Source: Nitrospira tepida
GTDB taxonomy: Bacteria > Nitrospirota > Nitrospiria > Nitrospirales > Nitrospiraceae
Length of the DNA stretch: 64,000 nucleotides
Assembly: GCF_947241125.1 (NCBI RefSeq)
Contig: NZ_OX365700.1
Span: 186,001-250,000, forward strand
Reading direction: 5' to 3'
Shown one piece after another: positions 6,182 through 14,951 of the stretch (the first letter of the stretch is position 1; each line of letters begins with the position of its first letter). The translations under genes and the position numbers were made by a program. Under the pieces are notes generated by a model, which was not told the DNA's origin, ran no database searches, and worked only from the letters and a program-made list of their open reading frames with translations.

Positions 6182-9160
6182 TCACACTTCGTCGGCCGAC
6201 ACGGCGACGGCAAACGGGATGCCAAGCGTCTCGAAGTGGCGCTGGCCGCACCGCACCTTATCCGTCTCGACCGTGCGAAGCTTGAGAAAATCACGCGTGC
6301 CCTTCGTCTCGCGGACGAGGTACAGCGTGTGGCCATCGCGTTTGACGATGGCCCAGTCCGGGTTGTACTCCCCCACGGGGGTATCGACCTTGAACCAGGA
6401 GGGGAGCTTCACGAAGAGCTTGATGTCCTCGCGCTGGTCGAGTTTCCGGGCGAACTCGCGCTCTACCTCCGAGTCGTAGACCACGTACTCGTAGACAGAT
6501 TTATTCACCTGGAGTGCGTTCAGGTAGTTGATGAGTTCCTCGTTCTGAAAGAGCAGCATCTCCCATTCGGCGTCGGCACCGGTACCGGGCAGCCGCTCGT
6601 ACTTGATGCCGTCCACGAGCAAGCGATGTAGTTCATGCTTGAGGATCGCCGCCACCTGATCGAGGAAGCGCTGCGGGTCTTGGAACACGTCCGCAAGCCG
6701 GCCGGAGTCCCTGAGGATGCGCACGAGCGTTGAGCGGGTCAGTTCAGTCTCGTTCTGGAGGTAGGCGAGGATGTCCGGCAGAGGGCGCACACCGTACACA
6801 GGCCGCTCCTCGGCGACGCTCACGGCGGTCGTGACCACCCCACCCTTCACGACCTGGACTTGCCCTGCGGCGACGTGGATCTTCGGCGCTTCGATCTTCT
6901 CCATGCGTTTGATAGCTTCCACCGCGCGCGCCACGAGCGCATCGGTCTCGAACTCCACGCGGTAGGTGGTCTTCGGCTTGATCCGATCCCAGAGTGCCTG
7001 GAACTCCGGGCTGAGGGTGATCTCCTTCTTGAGCCGGTTCGTTCCTTCGTCCCGGTCCCGGCGGATGTGCCGCTCGATCTGGTATGCGGCGAGCAGGTCA
7101 ACCACGGCCGGCGCCAGGTCGCGGTGCGCCTCGGGCAGATTAAGCTTAAAGTCCTTCCGTTTGGGGTCAAACGCGGACTGAATACGCCCGTCAGCATCAA
7201 GCATCTTCTGCTGGACCAACGATGCGCGGACCGCCTCCGCCGCATCCCGGCCGATCGGTTGCTCCACGCCATCCACGATCCGGGTCAGCTTCACGAACGC
7301 CGTGAATGGCACCTTGCCGAAGGTCACGCCGCAGTCTTCCTCGTACTCGGTCTGCAACGCGCGGGCGAAGTCCTCGTAGCTTTCGTTCGCCATGACATAG
7401 AGCTTGTTCACCGATTCATCAAAGACACGCACGCCGGTCTGGTCCACCGGAAGACGCAGGCCGCGGCCGATCTCCTGCCGCTTCTTCACCACGCTCCGGG
7501 TCTCGTTGAGCGTGCAGATTTGGAAGACGTTGGGGTTGTCCCAGCCCTCGCGCAGCGCGGAGTGGCTGAAGATGAACCGGAGTGGCTCGTCCAGTGAGAG
7601 CAAGCGCTCCTTGTCTTTCATAATGAGGTTGTAGACCTCGTCGTCGGCCTGAGTATCGCCTCGCGTATCCTTGAGCACTCCCTTCCTGTCCTGGGCAAAA
7701 TAGCCGTTGTGCAGGCGGTCAACCGGTTCCTTCAGCCACTCCAAACTCTGGTAGCGCTCATCCTTCGCGAACTCCGACAGCGCCGCCTCGAACGCCTCGG
7801 CAAACTTTCCCTTCGTCGGCTTCCCGTCGCCGCCGTAGTCACGGTAGTTGGCGACGCGGTCGATGAAGAAGAGCGACAGGACCTTGAGGCCCCGCGCGCG
7901 TACGAGAAGCTCCTTCTCCAGGTGCTTCTTGACGGTGTGCTTGATTTGGACCCGCCAGACGTCCTCGCGCAGGCCGCCGATCTGCTCGCCAAGCCGCAAC
8001 GTGCGGCCGTTTGAGAAGCGCAGGTACTCGTTGCCAGGTTCAGCGTTGATCTCAGCCACCTCAAAGCTGTCACGATAGGTCGCACGCTCATTGGAGACCG
8101 TGAAGAGATCGGCCCCCTGCTTGACCGTGACTGCCTTCTCCTTGGGGCCATCCGAAGTCTGGGCGTGGATGCGGAGCTTCGCCTTGATCCCCTTCTTGTA
8201 GTCAATCTGCTCGACCCGCACGAAGGCCTCGTTAGTCGCACCATCGGCTCTGGCACTCGCGACCACGATCTGCTTGACCAGCTTCAGCTCGAACGCTCGC
8301 ACCGGATCGAGGCGGTAGACCAGGTTGTAGGGGTTCCGGTGCGTAGCTGAGTAGCGTAGCGTGCAGAGCGGGTTGAGCGTCTTGATCGCTTCCTGCGCCT
8401 TCTCGGTCGCATCCACGCTTTGGGGCTCGTCAATGATAACGATGGGCCGAGCCGCCTGCACAAACTCGATCGGCTGGCGCCCCGAGAGCTTGTCGCTTTC
8501 CTTGTAGATGACGTTGCTCTTTTGCTCTTCTTCCGTGCCGGTGAAATTCTTGCGGAAGGCGTCGATATTGATGACCAGAATCTGCAGGGTGTTGCTGGTC
8601 GCGAACTGCCGCAACCGGTTCACCTTCTTCGCGTCGTAGACGAAGTGCTCAAAGGGCAGATTGTTGTAGAGCGCGCGGAAGTGCTCGGCGGTGATCGCAA
8701 TGTTCTTCAGGACGCCCTCGCGGATGGCCACGCTCGGCACCACGATGATGAACTTCTGAAAACCGTAGCGCCGCGACAACTCGAAGACAGTCCGGAGATA
8801 CACATAGGTCTTGCCCGTGCCGGTCTCCATCTCGACCGAGAAGTGGGGGCAGCGGCGCGCGAGGTTGGCAGGGGCGTCGAACAGCTCCCATGCCTCGGGC
8901 GCGGCATCGGGATCACTCACCTCGATATCGTTGCGGGTCTGGATCGCGCGCAGGTTCCGGCGCAGCTTGTCCTCCGCAAGGAGCAGGCGGTTGCCCGCGC
9001 CCAGCTCCGTACGTTCTTGCCCGGCATAGAGTCCTTCCATTGTGCCCAGGTTGATGACGGCATATTCCGGCGCCCCTTGAGGCTGGCCGTCGAAGAGGTC
9101 GGTGACAGCCGCGACAGCGTCAAGTTGGAATTGCTGGTTCGCGTCGAATTGAAGCTTCAC
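6182..9160 (-). CDS. res: Type III restriction enzyme, Res subunit
   Basis: The 992-residue protein is the ATP-driven restriction subunit of a type III R-M system. It has a superfamily 2 helicase core with Walker A METGTGKTYVY at about 111-121 and the Walker B/DEAD-like IVIIDEPQSVD at about 240-250, later helicase motifs (REGWDNPNVFQI, QEIGRGLRLP), and a C-terminal PD-(D/E)xK nuclease signature, NPDWAIVKRDGHTLYLVRETKG split over about 935-960. Start is GTG at 9160, only 3 nt after the upstream stop, indicating translational coupling. It needs the Mod partner at 10890-12821 for target recognition. Confidence 0.95.
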   Translation of the reverse strand: MKLQFDANQQFQLDAVAAVTDLFDGQPQGAPEYAVINLGTMEGLYAGQERTELGAGNRLLLAEDKLRRNLRAIQTRNDIEVSDPDAAPEAWELFDAPANLARRCPHFSVEMETGTGKTYVYLRTVFELSRRYGFQKFIIVVPSVAIREGVLKNIAITAEHFRALYNNLPFEHFVYDAKKVNRLRQFATSNTLQILVINIDAFRKNFTGTEEEQKSNVIYKESDKLSGRQPIEFVQAARPIVIIDEPQSVDATEKAQEAIKTLNPLCTLRYSATHRNPYNLVYRLDPVRAFELKLVKQIVVASARADGATNEAFVRVEQIDYKKGIKAKLRIHAQTSDGPKEKAVTVKQGADLFTVSNERATYRDSFEVAEINAEPGNEYLRFSNGRTLRLGEQIGGLREDVWRVQIKHTVKKHLEKELLVRARGLKVLSLFFIDRVANYRDYGGDGKPTKGKFAEAFEAALSEFAKDERYQSLEWLKEPVDRLHNGYFAQDRKGVLKDTRGDTQADDEVYNLIMKDKERLLSLDEPLRFIFSHSALREGWDNPNVFQICTLNETRSVVKKRQEIGRGLRLPVDQTGVRVFDESVNKLYVMANESYEDFARALQTEYEEDCGVTFGKVPFTAFVKLTRIVDGVEQPIGRDAAEAVRASLVQQKMLDADGRIQSAFDPKRKDFKLNLPEAHRDLAPAVVDLLAAYQIERHIRRDRDEGTNRLKKEITLSPEFQALWDRIKPKTTYRVEFETDALVARAVEAIKRMEKIEAPKIHVAAGQVQVVKGGVVTTAVSVAEERPVYGVRPLPDILAYLQNETELTRSTLVRILRDSGRLADVFQDPQRFLDQVAAILKHELHRLLVDGIKYERLPGTGADAEWEMLLFQNEELINYLNALQVNKSVYEYVVYDSEVEREFARKLDQREDIKLFVKLPSWFKVDTPVGEYNPDWAIVKRDGHTLYLVRETKGTRDFLKLRTVETDKVRCGQRHFETLGIPFAVAVSADEV

Positions 9161-9163
9161 GGC

Positions 9164-10870
9164 CTAGCCTAATTGGGATATCTTCCAAATGGACGTAGCC
9201 TGGTTTGCCATCCAGCGCTGCCGCGCAGCGAGCCGTTCCACGTTCCACTCGGTATTTTCGAGGGCAATCTTCTTTGTAATTTCCAGAGGGCTTTGGCGAT
9301 AGGCTTGCTGTTTGCTGTCGAATCCCGCATTACCCAGGTCACGGTTTTGCCCTGCCTCCATGATCGTCAGATTACCGAGACGGTACACCGATTCCAATGC
9401 CTGCTCGTCTGTGAACTCCGGCCAATTCCCATCAGGATTTTCCTGAAGAACGTGTTCCAACGTGTATTGCGGGCTGTCGATGTCATATTCCTGCCCTGTG
9501 AGGTACCGCTCCAGGCTGAAGAGTATGTATCGAGCCACGTGGCGATTCCGCGATGAAGTCGTGGGCAACACCTTTTCTGCAAACGCCTGGCGAAAGGACT
9601 GATCGGGGACATAAATGGGAGCGAGTGACCGTATGGCATCTGCCGGAGAAAGGATGTCCTTCGAGGCAATCCGAAGGGCGACTGAATTGTAGACCCGTTC
9701 CTGTTCATTGGTGGCCAGGCTTCCGATGACGTTGTATCTGAACGCAATGACACTGCAGGTCTTCAAAAAAGCTGTGAAGCCTTGCAGATCGAAAGCGCGG
9801 CGCGCGGCAATCAAGGCAGGCCAAGGCTGGCGGACGCTGAACATGCGTAACTCGCGCACATATGACCTCTGGTCGTCGGACCACAATGCATCTTCCGGAT
9901 TGGACAAAGCCACGTACGTGTCGATGTCCTCTTCCATATCGCGAATCAGCTCAAAGACTCGCGCCTTGGTTGGAGTCTCGGCTCGGATGGTCTTGAACAA
10001 ATCTGCCTCGCGGACAAACTTTCGTCGGCTATTCCAGTGCACACGCAGGAAATCGGGGAAGCTTTCCCCCCCGAGTCGTCCGACCATAGCCTCCCAGCGG
10101 CGCTCCAAAGTCTCAATCTCACCGGTGTGCGTGCTGTCGCGGTGAACCACCGAAAATAGGTAATTTTTGAGGAGGTCTGTAGGCGACAATCGTACACCGC
10201 GTGCGTTGAGCGTTTCGAAGACCTTAAACGCGTTCAGTTCGTCGGTCACCGTAATCACGGTGAAAAAGAGTCTGTCTGACACTTCATCGATAAACTTCGC
10301 GAGGCTAGCTCCGCTCCGCTCTTTTCCATAGGTGTCGCGGACCTGTTTGTAGAACCATTCGAAGGACTTGCGCAGTGCGTGTTCCGATGCCCGCAGGCGG
10401 CGTTGCGGCAATTTTTGAAGGGGGACGAGGTAGTCCTTGTAATAGCCGTCGTTGTTCCGATTTAAGGTCAACTTATTTTGTGGAACCAGGGTGACGGGAT
10501 CGAGGAATCCGATATAGGAACTACGTAGCTGTTCGATCCGCCTGCGGTTGTTGTCGGCTTCCACGTTGGAGTCCACGAGGTCCTGTATCGCTCTCAGAAC
10601 GGCAAGGACCATCAGGCTCAGTGTCGTCATACGTTGCTGGCCGTCAATCACGTCAAAAACCTTATTGTCGCGAGTTTGAAGGACCAGGTACCCCATGTAG
10701 TGCGCCGGCTCGCCGCCCTGGAGCGTGCCTTGGATGTCTTGCCACAAATCATCCCACTCGTCCTGGGTCCAGCTATAGTCCCGCTGGAACCGAGGGACTC
10801 GAAAGGACAGTCCGTTACCCATGAGTTGTCGAAATGTCTGATTGGACGTATTGAAGTGGATGGCGGACAT
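9164..10870 (-). CDS. DUF262/DUF1524 (GmrSD-like) protein inside the R-M operon
   Basis: The 568-residue protein has the DUF262 N-terminal motifs VPRFQRDYSW (about 25-34) and FDVIDGQQRMTTLSL (about 72-86), a fold related to ParB/Srx NTPases. The C-terminal third has a DUF1524-type HNH region with LEHVLQENPDGNW and YRLGNLTIM. GmrSD, SspE and BrxU proteins share this layout and act against modified or phage DNA. Here it sits between mod and res with gaps of 19 and 3 nt, so it is co-transcribed with the type III system. Whether it cleaves DNA is an inference. Confidence 0.85.
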   Translation of the reverse strand: MSAIHFNTSNQTFRQLMGNGLSFRVPRFQRDYSWTQDEWDDLWQDIQGTLQGGEPAHYMGYLVLQTRDNKVFDVIDGQQRMTTLSLMVLAVLRAIQDLVDSNVEADNNRRRIEQLRSSYIGFLDPVTLVPQNKLTLNRNNDGYYKDYLVPLQKLPQRRLRASEHALRKSFEWFYKQVRDTYGKERSGASLAKFIDEVSDRLFFTVITVTDELNAFKVFETLNARGVRLSPTDLLKNYLFSVVHRDSTHTGEIETLERRWEAMVGRLGGESFPDFLRVHWNSRRKFVREADLFKTIRAETPTKARVFELIRDMEEDIDTYVALSNPEDALWSDDQRSYVRELRMFSVRQPWPALIAARRAFDLQGFTAFLKTCSVIAFRYNVIGSLATNEQERVYNSVALRIASKDILSPADAIRSLAPIYVPDQSFRQAFAEKVLPTTSSRNRHVARYILFSLERYLTGQEYDIDSPQYTLEHVLQENPDGNWPEFTDEQALESVYRLGNLTIMEAGQNRDLGNAGFDSKQQAYRQSPLEITKKIALENTEWNVERLAARQRWMANQATSIWKISQLG

Positions 10871-10889
10871 GGAGGAACTCCTTGTCGGG

Positions 10890-12821
10890 TCACACTGTCT
10901 TAAAGTTCGTCACGCCCTTGGTCTTGAAGATCTGCACGGCATTGGCCTTGAGCTGGTCGTTGCCGGCAAAGCCTTCGTCGAGGCAGACCACGCGTTCGGG
11001 CTTCTTGCCGGCCATGGCGCGGATCAGTTCCAGGGTCAGCTCGCGCTCCAGGCAGATCAGCATGGCGCCATCGGCCACGCTGTGCACCGGCTGGCCTTCC
11101 AGCATGAGGGTCTGGATAGGCGTGGTGAGCGGAAAGCCGCTCTTGAGCAGGAGTTCAAAGAGAAGGTCCTGCTCGGTGCGGTCGTCGCGGATGTGGCGGA
11201 TGTGCAGTTCGAGCTGCTTGGCCAGTGATTCGGCATCCTTGGGCGCTTCGGCGTCCCAGGGCGTGAAGTTCGATTCGACCAGTTTGAAGACGCGGAAGCC
11301 GCGGTCCTTTTTTGCTCCCTCGCCCTCCGGGAGAGGGTTGGGGTGAGAGGGGTGAGGCAACGCCAACTGCGGCGACGCCTGCGCCTCCTCGTCGTTCAGC
11401 TTCTTGATGACCCGACGAATGCGCTCCTTGCAAATGTCGGCGATGGTCTTCAGAGATGTTTCCGGCTTTGATAGAGGCTCGGGGAGCTGAACGAGCACGA
11501 ACCGTCGATTTCCGCCATCCTCTTTGTTCTGAGCCAGAATCGCGTGTCCGGTGGAACCGCTTCCAGCGAAAAAGTCGAGTACGATGTCAGCTTCTTGAGG
11601 ACGCGTGGCAATTTGCAGCATCTTTCGAATCAAACCCGTCGGCTTCACCGTGTCGAGGACATTGTCCGTTTGCTCGAAGGCCACACACTCCATTAACTGC
11701 TTCTTCGCGTCCTGCGTATGGCCGACCTCTGAATATGGCCACAATGTTTGTGGGACACGACCTTGCTTTACTTCTGAGAGAAAGCGTTTGAGTCTCGGTG
11801 TGCCATTCCCATCCTTGCCCCACCAGATCCGACCATCCTTATCCAGTGCAAGAAACTTGTCTCTTGATATGACCCAGTATCTACCCTGCGGCGGCCCTTC
11901 GACCATTCGGCCAGATGGGCAGGTGACCGGGTAAATACCTTCGCTGTAATAGTTTCGCGCCGAGAGATCGCCGGATGTCCAAGGTCCTCTTGGGTCGTTG
12001 TCTGGATTGTCATAGCGCGCCTCCATTTCGTCTGTGCGCGGCAAAAGCTCGGGCCGCCACGTCTCCGCTTGACGCGCATAGAGCACAATGTAATCATGAT
12101 CTTCCGAGAAATGCCTAGCCGAGTTCTTGGGCGAAAAGACCTTCTGCCAGATGATATTGGCCACGAAGTTCTCCTCGCCGAACACCTCATTCATCAGCGC
12201 CCGCAGGTTGTGGACCTCATTGTCATCACAAGAGACAAAGATCACCCCATCCTCCCGCAACAGATTCCTCGCCAGATAGAGCCGCGGATACAGCATGTTG
12301 AGCCACTTCGAATGGAACCGGCCGTCGGCTTCGGTGTTCGTGCCGAATTTCTTCCCCTCCGCATCCACCTGGCCTGTGTATGCCAGGTAGGTTTGCAGGC
12401 TCTCCGCGTAGTTGTCGGGATAAATGAAGTCGTTGCCGGTGTTGTAGGGCGGATCGATATAGATCATCTTGACCTTGCCCAGGTAGGACTTCTGCAGGAG
12501 CTTGAGCACCTCCAGGTTGTCGCCCTCGATGATGAGGTTCTCGGTCGTGTCGAAGTCGACGCTCTCGTCCTGGCAGGGACGCAGCGTGCCGAGACTTGGC
12601 ATCTGGATGGTTTTGAAACACTCGGCCTTACCCGGCCAAGTCATGCCGTAGCGTTCCTTGCCGACATCCACCGCTTCGCCGAGGGCGAGCTTCAACCGCT
12701 CGAAGTCGAGCTTGCCGCCTTCCGTGCGAATCTCCGGAAACAGGCGGAGCAGCTCCTGCCGCTTGTCCTCGGCGATATCGTGGGAGCGGAGGTCGAGCTT
12801 GTCGGGTTGGTCGTTTGTCAT
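10890..12821 (-). CDS. mod: Type III DNA methyltransferase, Mod subunit
   Basis: The 643-residue enzyme is a beta-class adenine methyltransferase that recognises the target and modifies one strand. Catalytic motif IV IYIDPPYNTGN is at about 120-130 and the AdoMet motif LDFFAGSGSTGHA at about 415-427, in the order expected for type III Mod. The central 230-390 region is the target recognition domain. A proline-rich insert at about 481-505 (PHPSHPNPLPEGEG) is encoded by a palindromic repeat. It heads the operon mod, DUF262, res. Confidence 0.95.
   Translation of the reverse strand: MTNDQPDKLDLRSHDIAEDKRQELLRLFPEIRTEGGKLDFERLKLALGEAVDVGKERYGMTWPGKAECFKTIQMPSLGTLRPCQDESVDFDTTENLIIEGDNLEVLKLLQKSYLGKVKMIYIDPPYNTGNDFIYPDNYAESLQTYLAYTGQVDAEGKKFGTNTEADGRFHSKWLNMLYPRLYLARNLLREDGVIFVSCDDNEVHNLRALMNEVFGEENFVANIIWQKVFSPKNSARHFSEDHDYIVLYARQAETWRPELLPRTDEMEARYDNPDNDPRGPWTSGDLSARNYYSEGIYPVTCPSGRMVEGPPQGRYWVISRDKFLALDKDGRIWWGKDGNGTPRLKRFLSEVKQGRVPQTLWPYSEVGHTQDAKKQLMECVAFEQTDNVLDTVKPTGLIRKMLQIATRPQEADIVLDFFAGSGSTGHAILAQNKEDGGNRRFVLVQLPEPLSKPETSLKTIADICKERIRRVIKKLNDEEAQASPQLALPHPSHPNPLPEGEGAKKDRGFRVFKLVESNFTPWDAEAPKDAESLAKQLELHIRHIRDDRTEQDLLFELLLKSGFPLTTPIQTLMLEGQPVHSVADGAMLICLERELTLELIRAMAGKKPERVVCLDEGFAGNDQLKANAVQIFKTKGVTNFKTV
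11313..11356. repeat. In-frame palindromic repeat inside mod
   Basis: GCTCCCTCGCCCTCCGGGAG with the following AGAGGGTTGGGGTGAGAGG forms a palindromic block of the type usually found between genes in many bacteria. On the minus strand it is read as PHPSHPNPLPEGEG, a well-known translation of such repeats. It does not shift the frame. Confidence 0.75.
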
Positions 12822-12858
12822 GGTGGTCCCTCGCTTGATACGTGCCGTGGCGCCGGAT

Positions 12859-14106
12859 TCATGCCATCTCCCACAGCAGCCGGATCGGCACGGCGTAAAA
12901 CCCCTCGCCGAAGCCCGCGCTCGCCTCGCCGTCGTACAGCACCACGCCCGACGCGAAGCGTGTGCGGGCCGCCTCCCGGAGCTTTCGAAGGCCTCGGAAG
13001 TCCGCCTCCGTGACGGTAGCCGCCGCTTTCACTTCGACCCCGGCCACTTCGTGGGCGCCGCGCTCCAGGACCATGTCGACCTCGGCGCCGTCTTTGTCCC
13101 GGAAATGATGAAAGGTGATGGGCGTCTCGTGCCAGCTCGCCTGCCGCCGCAGTTCCTGGAACACGAAGGTTTCCAACAGTTGACCGAGCATGGAACGGTC
13201 TTGTGCCAGCGTAGACGCGTCGAGCCCCAGGAGCGCACAGGCGACTCCCGTATCTCCGAGATGGAGCTTCGGTGTTTTGATCAGCCGGCTCAGCCGGTTA
13301 CTATGCCACGGCGGGAGCGGCTCCAGTAGGAATACACGTTCGAGCAGTGTGACATAGTCCCGGATCGTCGGCCGGCTCAACTGGAACGGGCTCGCCAGGT
13401 CGCTGAAGTTGAGAAGCCGCGCCGTCTGCCCTGCCGCCAGGGCGAGCAGGCGTGGCAGCGTGTCGAGCGCGCCGATCCGCGCGAGGTCCCGTACATCACG
13501 TTGGACGATGGTCTCGATGTAGTCACGATACCAGGCGGTGCGACGGCGCGGTGCGGGCCGAGCCAGAGCGGCCGGGTAGCCACCAGCGGCGAGTCGTTCG
13601 ATCAAGCCGGCCCCAAGACGCTCGTAGGTTCTCGTCTTGAACTTTCCGGTGAAGAGTCGGTCGAGAAAAGGGGCGGGACGGGCGACGAGTTCGCTCTGCG
13701 CCAGCGGGTGGAGCCGCAGGATCTCCATGCGTCCGGCGAGGGAATCGGCGAGCCTGGGAACCAGCAGCACGTTGGCCGATCCGGTCAGGATGAAGCGCCC
13801 CGGCGTGCGACGGCGATCTACGGCGGTCTTGATGGCGGTAAAGAGCTGCGGCGCACGTTGGATCTCGTCGAGGATGGCTCGCTCCGGCAGATCGCCGACG
13901 AAACCGACCGGATCGGCCTGCGCCGACGTCAAGACGACGTGATCGTCAAAGCTGAAGTAGCTGTACCCTCGGGCCTCGCCGACCTTTTGCGCCAGCGTGG
14001 TCTTCCCGGATTGGCGCGGCCCGTGGATCAGGACGACGGGCGTGTCCGCCAGCGCTTCGGTGAGAGAGGACTCGGCAAAGCGGGGGTAGCACGCAGCCGC
14101 CGTCAT
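12859..14106 (-). CDS. AAA ATPase with DUF4143 domain
   Basis: The 415-residue protein has an AAA_14 ATPase domain with Walker A LIHGPRQSGKTTLAQ at about 27-41, Walker B region RAILDEIQRAPQLF and sensor FILTGSANVLL, followed by a DUF4143 C-terminal domain with the PD-(D/E)xK-like DKDGAEVDMVLE. These proteins are frequent in accessory regions; some are linked to toxin-antitoxin or regulatory roles, but function is unproven. The first ATG is at 14106; an in-frame TTG lies at 14115. It precedes mod on the same strand with a 37-bp gap and may be part of the island. Confidence 0.85.
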   Translation of the reverse strand: MTAAACYPRFAESSLTEALADTPVVLIHGPRQSGKTTLAQKVGEARGYSYFSFDDHVVLTSAQADPVGFVGDLPERAILDEIQRAPQLFTAIKTAVDRRRTPGRFILTGSANVLLVPRLADSLAGRMEILRLHPLAQSELVARPAPFLDRLFTGKFKTRTYERLGAGLIERLAAGGYPAALARPAPRRRTAWYRDYIETIVQRDVRDLARIGALDTLPRLLALAAGQTARLLNFSDLASPFQLSRPTIRDYVTLLERVFLLEPLPPWHSNRLSRLIKTPKLHLGDTGVACALLGLDASTLAQDRSMLGQLLETFVFQELRRQASWHETPITFHHFRDKDGAEVDMVLERGAHEVAGVEVKAAATVTEADFRGLRKLREAARTRFASGVVLYDGEASAGFGEGFYAVPIRLLWEMA

Positions 14107-14109
14107 GGC

Positions 14110-14201
14110 GGCCAATTGTAACGTTATGTGTCGGCTAAGTGCAAGGTTATGGGTCGGCCAATTGAAACCATTGAGCCCGGCCAGTTGAAAGCATAAGGTG
14201 A
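14110..14201. repeat. Four tandem degenerate 23-bp repeats, possible IS21-type end remnant
   Basis: Four contiguous units begin at 14110, 14133, 14156 and 14179 with GGCCAATTGTAAC, GGCTAAGTGCAAG, GGCCAATTGAAAC and GGCCAGTTGAAAG. Multiple GGCCA-containing repeats are typical of IS21-family termini, but no transposase gene remains. The array marks the right edge of the restriction island. Confidence 0.6.
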
Positions 14202-14281
14202 GGAGGGAACCGCCAGACGTAAGCGCCTGAAACTCGACTCGGAAGCGCTCGGAAGTCTCCGGCTTCCGAGTTCGCCAGGCT

Positions 14282-14407
14282 CTTGAAACAGTACGTCGAG
14301 GGTCTGAGTGGCGAGCCCGCCCCCTGCACAGGAGGTCAAGCCCGTGTGCAGGCTGGTCGCAGCAGCGAGTGCGCGGTTGCGGTGGGAGCGTTCATGGATA
14401 ATGCGTT
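14282..14407. repeat. Family R2 element, partial copy
   Basis: CTTGAAACAGTACGTCGAGG and the end GAGCGTTCATGGATAATGCG match the right half of the element at 24398-24678. The left terminus is missing or decayed. The right end abuts the TAG stop of the macrodomain gene. Confidence 0.7.
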
Positions 14408-14932
14408 CTACGGCCACACCTCTTCCGCCGCCAGTCCCTTCTTATACGTCGAATAGAGGTAGACGGGGATCTTGAGATCGCCGAGTATCTGCGTGATCAG
14501 CGGCTGCACCTCCTCCCACGTGAGGCCGCCGACGCCGGTGGCCACCCTCGTGATGGCCAAGCTCTTGATCCCCTGTTCCTGCGCTTCCTTCTTCAGCGCC
14601 TGTAGCGCGTGGTTGACGTTCGGCAGGGTCGCCTTGCCGGGACGGCTTTGGTGATCGGGCGGAGGCTCCTGCGTGAGGAGGTTGATGATGACCGGGGCGT
14701 TGGGGCCTTTCCAGGACCAGACCGTGCCGGGCTTGGGATTGACGGTCTGACAGTAGTGGCGAAAATCTTTGTACATGCCCGGCCACTGTTCTCTGAGCTG
14801 GAGCGCCAGGCCCTGCTTGAAATCATCGTGGGGGGCGACGCCGTGCGCGATGGCTCCCGCTTTCGACAACAGAATGTCTCCGGTCACGTCCTTGATCATG
14901 GGGAAATGCTCCACTTCTTTCAGGGTTAACAT
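14408..14932 (-). CDS. Macrodomain protein
   Basis: The 174-residue protein is a single macrodomain, which binds ADP-ribose and often removes it from proteins or nucleic acids. The nucleotide-binding strand VTGDILLSKAGAIAHGVA (about 16-33) and the loop ITRVATGVGGLTWEEV (about 126-141) are present. The protein resembles the Poa1p/DarG-type branch. No DarT-like toxin is adjacent. The stop codon touches an R2 repeat and the upstream GH15 gene ends only 19 bp away on the same strand. Confidence 0.8.
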   Translation of the reverse strand: MLTLKEVEHFPMIKDVTGDILLSKAGAIAHGVAPHDDFKQGLALQLREQWPGMYKDFRHYCQTVNPKPGTVWSWKGPNAPVIINLLTQEPPPDHQSRPGKATLPNVNHALQALKKEAQEQGIKSLAITRVATGVGGLTWEEVQPLITQILGDLKIPVYLYSTYKKGLAAEEVWP

Positions 14933-14951
14933 TCTCTAAGCTGCGGGTGGC

